A stretch of 38,291 bases of DNA, from assembly GCA_032718475.1 (NCBI GenBank), contig JAUCBJ010001655.1, positions 1-38,291 on the forward strand, in the 5' to 3' direction. A model generated the notes under the pieces. It had not been told where the DNA came from. It saw only the letters and a program-made list of their open reading frames with translations, and did no database searches. Below are positions 29,902 to 38,291 of the stretch, piece after piece. This stretch comes from Nemertoderma westbladi (taxonomy: Eukaryota > Xenacoelomorpha > Nemertodermatida > Nemertodermatidae). Every line of letters begins with the position of its first letter. The stretch's first letter is position 1. Made by a program: the position numbers and the translations under genes.

Positions 29902-30176
29902 GCACGCCACTAGTTATAATAAAGTTGCACGCCACTAGTTATAATAAAGTTGCACGCCACTAGTTATAATAAAGTTGCACGCCACTAGTTATAATAAAGT
30001 TGCACGCCACTAGTTATAATAAAGTTGCACGCCACTAGTTATGATAAAGTTGCACGCCACTAGTTATAATAAAGTTGCACGCCACTAGTTATAATAAAGT
30101 TGCACGCCACTAGTTATAATAAAGTTGCACGCCACTATTTATAATAAAGTTGCACGCCACTAGTTTATAATAATGT
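29902..30176. repeat. 25-bp minisatellite (array 6)
   Basis: Eleven copies of a unit reading GCACGCCACTAGTTATAATA then AAGTT, almost identical except for single changes near 30042 and 30137. It starts at a palindrome GCGTGC-TT-GCACGC (29894-29907). Followed by AT-rich DNA and a 25-base poly-G run at 30220-30244. Confidence 0.95.
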
Positions 30177-30352
30177 TATTATCTCAAATGTTTTTCTCAA
30201 TGTTTTTGTTTGGGTAGGAGGGGGGGGGGGGGGGGGGGGGGGGGCGAAAATATAAGATTTTGCGGGATTTCCGGATGAAAAAACTAAACAAATTAATGAA
30301 TTTCAACAGACGCTTCATTGTAAAAACAGTAATGTTTGGAAAATGAAGAGTT
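30177..30352. other. Phosphatase 3' flank with poly-G tract
   Basis: 3' side of the minus-strand phosphatase gene. It contains a run of 25 G at 30220-30244 (poly-C in the transcript sense). No canonical AATAAA is seen on the minus strand between the stop and array 6. Confidence 0.4.
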
Positions 30353-31264
30353 TTACAAAGTTTTCAACAAATTATTTTGCAGAATTACTCTCTTATGGGC
30401 ACTAAACCCAATACTGTCCATGTAGTTGTCCAAACTACCGTATTCTTCTTGCAAATTGGACAAAATCGTCTCCATAATTTCCGGACTTGAATTGAAAAAA
30501 CAATCACTCAATTTTAATTCATCAATTTCCCGACGATACAGGAATCTAATAGGGTCTACAAATACAAAGTCTTCTGATTTCGCGTATTCCTTGACAATCC
30601 GCTTGGTGGTGAACCCCAAACAGTGCTGCACTAGTGCGGAAACGATGCCAGTTCGGTCTTTACCCATCGAACACATAATCACAGCCGGCAAATTACCTGG
30701 ATCACTTAGCAACTGCAACGCACTGTATATTTGTTTGCCACTTAGTTGGGTAACTTTCACTAAGGAACCGGATAGTTTCAGTTTGTTTAAAGTGTTATTT
30801 ATAAAACACGTTTGGCTTAAATTAAATTTGAAGAATGTTAAAATATCCACCAAATGGAATATAATAATTTTAAGTTTAACGATTGTCGTTGTTTCTTGGA
30901 ATAAACCTTTCATATAATTTCTGTCACCGAATTTGATGTAAAAACGACGTCTCTCGTTTCCCTCGACGGTGTAACATTCCGAAGAGTCATCAGTACGAAT
31001 CGTCTCGTACTGGATTCCGGAACCCGTGGCCATCCGATCGGGCCGGACAACAACCGGACGGAAGAAACGGTCGGAAAGACGGCCCTCCGGGTGGGACAAA
31101 CCCCGGAAGTCGAGAATGGAACGGACGTTGAGATGGACGAGTTGGGATGCGCGTCCGGGTGAGTCTAGGAGTTGCGACGACCGGTAGATATTCCGACTGC
31201 ACTGCGTCGGGTCTGTCACAAACCGGAAGTTGGGAATATCCGGAAGCTCCTCTGTGTGCTCCAT
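30353..31264 (-). CDS. Y_phosphatase3-family protein tyrosine phosphatase
   Basis: A 303-residue single-exon protein. The ATG at 31264 is the first in the frame and lies 30 bp after an in-frame TAA; an upstream TTG at 31273 was not used. N-terminal NFRFVTDPTQCSRNIYRSSQ (12-31) corresponds to the family's NFRDxGG...(Y/F)RSx region, and LVHLNVRSILDFRG (42-55) to the conserved strand and DLR motif. The P-loop is CSMGKDRTG at 198-206, with nucleophile Cys198 and Arg204, fitting C-x5-R. The C-terminal EEYGSLDNYMDSIGF (274-288) is also typical. The residue before the catalytic Cys is Met instead of the usual His. The segment 120-175 is unusually hydrophobic and Lys/Asn-rich and may be an insertion. 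Its substrate (phosphotyrosine or phosphoinositide) cannot be told. The first ~100 codons are clearly more GC-rich than the rest. Confidence 0.85.
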   Translation of the reverse strand: MEHTEELPDIPNFRFVTDPTQCSRNIYRSSQLLDSPGRASQLVHLNVRSILDFRGLSHPEGRLSDRFFRPVVVRPDRMATGSGIQYETIRTDDSSECYTVEGNERRRFYIKFGDRNYMKGLFQETTTIVKLKIIIFHLVDILTFFKFNLSQTCFINNTLNKLKLSGSLVKVTQLSGKQIYSALQLLSDPGNLPAVIMCSMGKDRTGIVSALVQHCLGFTTKRIVKEYAKSEDFVFVDPIRFLYRREIDELKLSDCFFNSSPEIMETILSNLQEEYGSLDNYMDSIGFSAHKRVILQNNLLKTL

Positions 31265-31720
31265 AAATATCAAGTAGATAGATAATTGAATTAATTAATG
31301 AATAATAATAATAACGAAAACAAATACTGTACGAAACAGTAGAAAATTGACAAATAATATTAATAATGTAGCCCAATAATTCATAACATTACAGGTTCTA
31401 CTATTTTTGGTGTTGTTGGCAGTATAAATAACTAAATGTGTTGAGTGATAAATTTATATAAACAAATAAACAACAATTATAAATTTCAGAATTTAATTAT
31501 CTTTGTCAATTAAAGCTATACAATCGACAATAATGATAACTATTGGTTATAATTACATTCTGATTATTGAATATAAAAAAATATAATAAACTTATTTGTT
31601 AAGAAAGTAAAGCAAACCACATCAATTTACAAATCGTACACCATTGTTGGCCCAACTCATCTATTATGATGAGAAACTAACTGCCTGACAATTAATTATA
31701 TTACTAACTATTACTATAGT
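31265..31720. other. AT-rich 5' region of the phosphatase gene
   Basis: Very AT-rich, no coding signal. Probably 5' UTR or 5' intron of the minus-strand phosphatase. Confidence 0.35.
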
Positions 31721-31810
31721 AACCAATGAAATAGATTGGCAAACTAGCATGTCGCCGCCATGTTAGACGTTAATAAATACAACAACACACGTGTAAACAA
31801 TCAGTTTGTG
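31721..31810 (-). promoter_or_regulatory. Candidate promoter: YY1-type site and CCAAT boxes
   Basis: The minus strand at about 31763-31750 reads AACATGGCGGCGAC, an excellent match to the YY1 consensus (AAnATGGCGGC). CCAAT motifs flank it in both orientations near 31724 and 31735. It sits ~490 bp upstream of the phosphatase ATG and could be its promoter, or bidirectional. The plus strand has a 21-codon frame in a GCCGCCATG context, which I attribute to the YY1 motif. Confidence 0.35.
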
Positions 31811-32274
31811 GGGCGAGCCACATAATCACGCAGTACTACATACTATATTCTTAGCAATAAGTTAAATGCGCAGCTCTTCACATTATTTTGTAGTTAACGT
31901 TTATGGTATACTATTACATAAAGTAATAATAACGGTAATAATGCTAAACTGGAAATAAATTTTCCTTTCTTAAAAATTAATTGAACTTGTAACTATTAAC
32001 CCCGATAAGTTGACTTAATGTAACAAAAATACGTAAATCATTGTACGAAAAGAAAATCACTATTCAATGTTTAATAACCCTTGAATATTTATGTAAACCT
32101 CCCTCGCTGCATGCATAAACCGGGTCATAACCATGGAAAGTGATACTTTTCACCCATTGATGTAAATAGTTACATTTTTTAACCAAATTGAAGTTTCATT
32201 TTGAAATGAGTAACTTTCAAGTTGTAAATATTTATCAATAACAGTGGGGGAATGATGCCATCCCCAGCGGGATC
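31811..32274. other. AT-rich intergenic DNA
   Basis: No gene or repeat structure recognised before array 7 begins. Confidence 0.35.
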
Positions 32275-35200
32275 ATACATTTTGTGCGTTGTGTTTGCGT
32301 ATAGAAATACATTTTGTGCGTTGTCTTTGCGTATAGAAATACATTTTGTGAGTTGTGTTTGCGTATAGAAATACATGTAGTGCGTTGTCTTTGCGTATAG
32401 AAATACATTTTGTGCGTTGTCTTTGCGTATAGAAATACATTTTGTGCGTTGTGTTTGCGTATAGAAATACATTTTGTGAGTTGTGTTTGCGTATAGAAAT
32501 ACATTGTGTGCGTTGTGTTTGCGTATAGAAATACATTTTGTGAGTTGTGTTTGCGTATAGAAATACATTTTGTGCGTTGTGTTTGCGTATAGAAATACAT
32601 TTTGTGGGTTGTGTTTGCGTATAGAAATACATTTTGTGGGTTGTGTTTGCGTATAGAAATACATTGTGTGCGTTGTGTTTGCGTATAGAAATACATTTTG
32701 TGGGTTGTGTTTGCGTATATAAATACATTGTGTGCGTTGTGTTTGCGTATAGAAATACATTTTGTGAGTTGTGTTTGCGTATAGAAATACATTGTGTGCG
32801 TTGTGTTTGCGTATAGAAATACATTTTGTGCGTTGTGTTTGCGTATAGAAATACATTTTGTGAGTTGTGTTTGCGTATAGAAATACATTGTGTGCGTTGT
32901 GTTTGCGTATAGAAATACATTTTGTGAGTTGTGTTTGCGTATAGAAATACATTGTGTGCGTTGTGCTTGCGTATAGAAATACATTGTGTGCGTTGTGTTT
33001 GCGTATAGAAATACATTTTGTGCGTTGTGTTTGCGTATAGAAATACATTTTGTCAGTTGTGTTTGCGTATAGAAATACATTGTGTGCGTTGTGTTTGCGT
33101 ATAGAAATACATTTTGTGCGTTGTGTTTGCGTATAGAAATACATTGTGTGCGTTGTGTTTGCGTATAGAAATACATTTTGTGAGTTGTGTTTGCGTATAG
33201 AAATACATTTTGTGCGTTGTGTTTGCGTATAGAAATACATTTTGTGCGTTGTGTTTGCGTATAGAAATACATTTTGTGCGTTGTGTTTGCGTATAGAAAT
33301 ACAATTTGTGCGTTGTGTTTGCGTATAGAAATACATTTTGTGCGTTGTGTTTGCGTTTTGCGTATAGAAATACATGTTGTGCGTTGTCTTTGCGTATAGA
33401 AATACATTTTGTGAGTTGTGTTTGCGTATAGAAATACATTGTGTGAGTTGTGTTTGCGTATAGAAATACATTTTGTGAGTTGTGTTTGCGTATAGAAATA
33501 CATTTTGTGCGTTGTGTTTGCGTATAGAAATACATTGTGTGCGTTGTGTTTGCGTATAGAAATACATTTTGTGCGTTGTGTTTGCGTATAGAAATACATT
33601 TTGTGAGTTGTGTTTGCGTATAGAAATACATTTTGTGCGTTGTGTTTGCGTATAGAAATACATTTTGTGCGTTGTGTTTGCGTATAGAAATACATTTTGT
33701 GAGTTGTGTTTGCGTATAGAAATACATTTTGTGCGTTGTGTTTGCGTATAGAAATACATTGTGTGCGTTGTGTTTGCGTATAGAAATACATTTTGTGCGT
33801 TGTGTTTGCGTATAGAAATACATTTTGTGCGTTGTGTTTGCGTATAGAAATACATTTTGTGCGTTGTGTTTGCGTATAGAAATACATTTTGTGCGTTGTG
33901 TTTGCGTATAGCAATACATTTTGTGCGTTGTGTTTGCGTATAGAAATACATTTTGTGCGTTGTGTTTGCGTATAGAAATACATTTTGTGCGTTGTGTTTG
34001 CGTATAGAAATACATTTTGTGCGTTGTGTTTGCGTATAGAAATACATTTTGTGCGTTGTGTTTGCGTATAGAAATACATTTTGTGCGTTGTGTTTGCGTA
34101 TAGAAATACATTTTGTGAGTTGTGTTTGCGTATAGAAATACATTTTGTGCGTTGTGTTTGCGTATAGAAATACATTGTGTGCGTTGTGTTTGCGTATAGA
34201 AATACATTTTGTGCGTTGTGTTTGCGTATAGAAATACATTTTGTGCGTTGTGTTTGCGTATAGAAATACATTGTGTGCGTTGTGTTTGCGTATAGAAATA
34301 CATTTTGTGCGTTGTGTTTGCGTATAGAAATACATTTTGTGCGTTGTGTTTGCGTATAGAAATACATTTTGTGCGTTGTGTTTGCGTATAGAAATACATT
34401 TTGTGCGTTGTGTTTGCGTATAGCAATACATTTTGTGCGTTGTGTTTGCGTATAGAAATACATTTTGTGCGTTGTGTTTGCGTATAGAAATACATTGTGT
34501 GCGTTGTGTTTGCGTATAGAAATACATTTTGTGCGTTGTGTTTGCGTATAGAAATACATTTTGTGCGTTGTGTTTGCGTATAGAAATACATTTTGTGCGT
34601 TGTGTTTGCGTATAGAAATACATTTTGTGCGTTGTGTTTGCGTATAGCAATACATTTTGTGCGTTGTGTTTGCGTATAGAAATACATTTTGTGAGTTGTG
34701 TTTGCGTATAGAAATACATTTTGTGCGTTGTGTTTGCGTATAGAAATACATTGTGTGCGTTGTGTTTGCGTATAGAAATACATTTTGTGCGTTGTGTTTG
34801 CGTATAGAAATACATTTTGTGTGTTGTGTTTGCGTATAGAAATACATTGTGTGCGTTGTGTTTGCGTATAGAAATACATTTTGTAGGTTGTGTTTGCGTA
34901 TAGAAATACATTTTGTGCGTTGTGTTTGCGTATAGAAATACATTGTGTGCGTTGTGTTTGCGTATAGAAATACATTGTGTGCGTTGTGTTTGCGTATAGA
35001 AATACATTTTGTGAGTTGTGTTTGCGTATAGAAATACATTTTGTGCGTTGTGTTTGCGTATAGAAATACATTTTGTGCGTTGTGTTTGCGTATAGAAATA
35101 CATTTTGTGAGTTGTGTTTGCGTATAGAAATACATTTTGTGCGTTGTGTTTGCGTATAGAAATACATTGTGTGCGTTGTGTTTGCGTATAGAAATACATT

Positions 35201-37939
35201 TTGTGCGTTGTGTTTGCGTATAGAAATACATTTTGTGCGTTGTGTTTGCGTATAGAAATACATTTTGTGCGTTGTGTTTGCGTATAGAAATACATTGTGT
35301 GCGTTGTGTTTGCGTATAGAAATACATTTTGTGCGTTGAGTTTGCGTATAGAAATACATTTTGTGCGTTGTGTTTGCGTATATAAATACATTTTGTGCGT
35401 TGTCTTCGCGTATAGAAATACATTTTTTGCGTTGTGTTTGCGTATAGAAATACATTGTGTGAGTTGTGTTTGCGTATAGAAATACATTGTGTGCGTTGTG
35501 TTTGCGTATAGAAATACATTGTGTGCGTTGTGTTTGCGTATAGAAATACATTTTGTGAGTTGTGTTTGCGTATAGAAATACATTGTGTGCGTTGTGTTTG
35601 CGTATAGAAATACATTTTGTGCGTTGTGTTTGCGTATAGAAATACATTGTGTGCGTTGTGTTTGCGTATAGAAATACATTTTGTAGGTTGTGTTTGCGTA
35701 TAGAAATACATTTTGTGCGTTGTGTTTGCGTATAGAAATACATTGTGTGCGTTGTGTTTGCGTATAGAAATACATTTTGTGCGTTGTGTTTGCGTATAGA
35801 AATACATTGTGTGCGTTGTGTTTGCGTATAGAAATACATTGTGTGCGTTGTGTTTGCGTATAGAAATACATTGTGTGCGTTGTGTTTGCGTATAGAAATA
35901 CATTTTGTGCGTTGTGTTTGCGTATAGAAATACATTGTGTGCGTTGTGTTTGCGTATAGAAATACATTTTGTGCGTTGTGTTTGCGTATAGAAATACATT
36001 GTGTGCGTTGTGTTTGCGTATAGAAATACATTTTGTGAGTTGTGTTTGCGTATAGAAATACATTGTGTGCGTTGTGTTTGCGTATAGAAATACATTTTGT
36101 GCGTTGTGTTTGCGTATAGAAATACATTGTGTGCGTTGTGTTTGCGTATAGAAATACATTTTGTGCGTTGTGTTTGCGTATAGAAATACATTTTGTGCGT
36201 TGTGTTTGCGTATAGAAATACAATTTGTGCGTTGTGTTTGCGTATAGAAATACATTTTGTGCGTTGTGTTTGCGTTTTGCGTATAGAAATACATGTTGTG
36301 CGTTGTCTTTGCGTATAGAAATACATTTTGTGAGTTGTGTTTGCGTATAGAAATACATTTTGTGCAGTTGTGTTTGCGTATAGAAATACATTTTGTGCAG
36401 TTGTGTTTGCGTATAGAAATACATTTTGTGCAGTTGTGTTTGCGTATAGAAATACATTGTGTGCGTTGTGTTTGCGTATAGAAATACATTGTGTGCGTAG
36501 TGTTTGCGTATAGAAATACAATTTGTGCGTTGTGTTTGCGTATAGAAATACATTTTGTGCGTTGTGTTTGCGTATAGAAATACATTTTGTGCGTTGTGTT
36601 TGCGTATAGAAATACATTGTGTGCGTTGTGTTTGCGTATAGAAATACATTGTGTGCGTTGTGTTTGCGTATAGAAATACAATTTGTGCGTTGTGTTTGCG
36701 TATAGAAATACATTTTGTGCGTTGTGTTTGCGTTTTGCGTATAGAAATACATGTTGTGCGTTGTCTTTGCGTATAGAAATACATTTTGTGAGTTGTGTTT
36801 GCGTATAGCAATACATTTTGTGAGTTGTGTTTGCGTATAGAAATACATTGTGTGAGTTGTGTTTGCGTATAGAAATACATTTTGTGAGTTGTGTTTGCGT
36901 ATAGAAATACATTTTGTGCGTTGTGTTTGCGTATAGAAATACAATTTGTGCGTTGTGTTTGCGTATAGAAATACATTTTGTGCGTTGTGTTTGCGTATAG
37001 AAATACATTTTGTGCGTTGTGTTTGCGTATAGAAATACATTGTGTGCGTTGTGTTTGCGTATAGAAATACATTGTGTGCGTTGTGTTTGCGTATAGAAAT
37101 ACATTTTGTGCGTTGTGTTTGCGTATAGAAATACATTTGTGCGTTGTGTTTGCGTATAGAAATACATTTTGTGCGTTGTCTTTGCGTATAGAAATACATT
37201 TTGTGAGTTGTGTTTGCGTATAGAAATACATTGTGTGAGTTGTGTTTGCGTATAGAAATACATTTTGTGCGTTGTGTTTGCGTATAGAAATACATTGTGT
37301 GCGTTGTGTTTGCGTATAGAAATACATTTTGTGCGTTGTGTTTGCGTATAGAAATACATTGTGTGCGTTGTGTTTGCGTATAGAAATACATTTTGTGCGT
37401 TGTGTTTGCGTATAGAAATACATTGTGTGCGTTGTGTTTGCGTATAGAAATACATTTTGTGCGTTGTGTTTGCGTATAGAAATACATTTTGTGCGTTGTG
37501 TTTGCGTATAGAAATACATTGTGTGCGTTGTGTTTGCGTATAGAAATACATTTTGTGCGTTGTGTTTGCGTATAGAAATACATTTTGTGCGTTGTGTTTG
37601 CGTATAGAAATACATTGTGTGCGTTGTGTTTGCGTATAGAAATACATTTTGTGCGTTGTGTTTGCGTATAGAAATACATTGTGTGCGTTGTGTTTGCGTA
37701 TAGAAATACATTTTGTGCGTTGTGTTTGCGTATAGAAATACATTTTGTGCGTTGTGTTTGCGTATAGAAATACATTTTGTGCGTTGTGTTTGCGTATAGA
37801 AATACATTTTGTGCGTTGTGTTTGCGTATAGAAATACATTGTGTGCGTTGTGTTTGCGTATAGAAATACATTGTGTGCGTTGTGTTTGCGTATAGAAATA
37901 CATTTTGTGCGTTGTGTTTGCGTATAGAAATACATTTTG
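32275..37939. repeat. 32-bp minisatellite (array 7)
   Basis: About 177 copies of a unit reading GTGCGTTGTGTTTGCGTATA then GAAATACATTTT. Common variants are GTGAG, TTGTGTG in place of TTTTGTG, and GTCTTTG. A distinctive block with ACAATTTG, a GTTTTGCG insertion and ACATGTTG occurs three times (near 33300, 36220 and 36680), showing segmental duplication. Three GTGCAGTTG variants lie near 36360-36435. The minus strand has no stop in any frame, giving frames of 1,657-1,918 codons with a 32-residue period. These have no flanking gene context and are not annotated as proteins. Confidence 0.97.
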
Positions 37940-37942
37940 TGC

Positions 37943-38050
37943 AGAGGACTCGAGGACTGAAGAATGCATTGAATTTTTTGAGTAGTTCGACTGTGGACTT
38001 CTATGACATCGATGCCAAGCTGCCAATGCGAAAGTTTTTTTTAAAGTAAA
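37943..38050 (+). CDS. Possible exon at the right border of array 7
   Basis: TTTTGTGCAG at the array end resembles a splice acceptor. The sequence after it is open for ~35 codons (RTRGLKNALNFLSSSTVDFY, then DIDAKLPMRK) up to a TAA, with GTAAAA as a possible donor just before it. Composition is coding-like compared with the AT-rich sequence after 38040. The family is not recognised and a chance frame is quite possible. Confidence 0.2.
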
Positions 38051-38291
38051 AGTTTGGTTAAATTTTCTTAATTATTTATTTAAATTTCTTAAGTACCGAT
38101 TTTGGGATAGAATTGCTCAATTTTAATCTGTATTTAATAACTGAGCCTCGTCCTGCGCGATGGCCACACGAACGTGTTTAATACAAATATGAATTTTAAA
38201 CTACCCCAGGCGTTCATTGAGGAGACTTACAATAGTTAATAGTTAACTCACTCTAAATTCTGCTAAGATATTAGTTTTGCAACAGGCAGGT
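38051..38291. other. AT-rich right end of window
   Basis: Unique AT-rich DNA. A short ACTACCCCAG|GCGTTCATTG junction near 38207 could be another acceptor, but nothing confirms it. Confidence 0.3.

Noticed and set aside
30426-30917. 163-codon plus-strand frame opposite the phosphatase
   Set aside because: Antisense shadow; the minus strand has the phosphatase active-site motif and family features.
32179-38026. Minus-strand open frames of 1,657-1,918 codons
   Set aside because: They are one stop-free 32-bp repeat read in its three frames, starting within or at the edge of the array, with no promoter, splice signals or domain. Kept as a finding, not a gene.

Overview
The window looks like nuclear DNA of an animal, probably a marine invertebrate. 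It has GT-AG introns, metazoan gene families (TTLL5-type tubulin glutamylase, trimeric purine nucleoside phosphorylase), a LINE fragment, SINE-like and MITE-like elements, AT-rich intergenic DNA, and no operons or bacterial signals. I cannot place the species. If the CTCF-like motifs are real CTCF sites, the animal is a bilaterian.

Layout. 1-4480: SINE-like pieces and two arrays of a 147-bp repeat, each unit carrying a CTCF-like motif. 4560-7140: transposon debris (SINE-like tails, a 531-bp fold-back element, a possible LINE ORF fragment ending at a G-quadruplex-type tract, a second inverted-repeat element with heat-shock-element cores). 7210-7743: a small single-exon gene for a Ser/Asp-rich protein with a TATA box. 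8100-11782: 20-bp minisatellite ending in a palindrome. 12005-14313: ~43-bp minisatellite. 14821-15690: intronless purine nucleoside phosphorylase. 16294-20622: 34-bp minisatellite. 20803-21315: MITE. 21619-26177: 41-43-bp minisatellite. 26100-27546 (minus): three C-terminal exons of a TTLL5-like gene, with a LINE fragment in one intron. 27792-28852: 36-bp minisatellite. 29902-30176: 25-bp minisatellite. 30353-31264 (minus): a Y_phosphatase3-type tyrosine phosphatase. 32275-37939: 32-bp minisatellite. 37940-38291: short unique end.

Roughly 57% of the window is seven unrelated minisatellites, and about two thirds is tandem repeat once the 147-bp arrays are counted. The very long open frames on both strands of these arrays are by-products of repeat units that lack stop codons. 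I do not annotate them as genes.

The four supportable genes (Ser/Asp-rich protein, PNP, TTLL5-like, phosphatase) share no obvious pathway. The most unusual points are: CTCF-like motifs spaced 146-148 bp apart, the nucleosome-core length; a TTLL5-like gene whose exon end and 5' splice site are triplicated and whose last visible exon runs into a minisatellite; a palindromic array end; and a 5.7-kb array open in all three frames of one strand.
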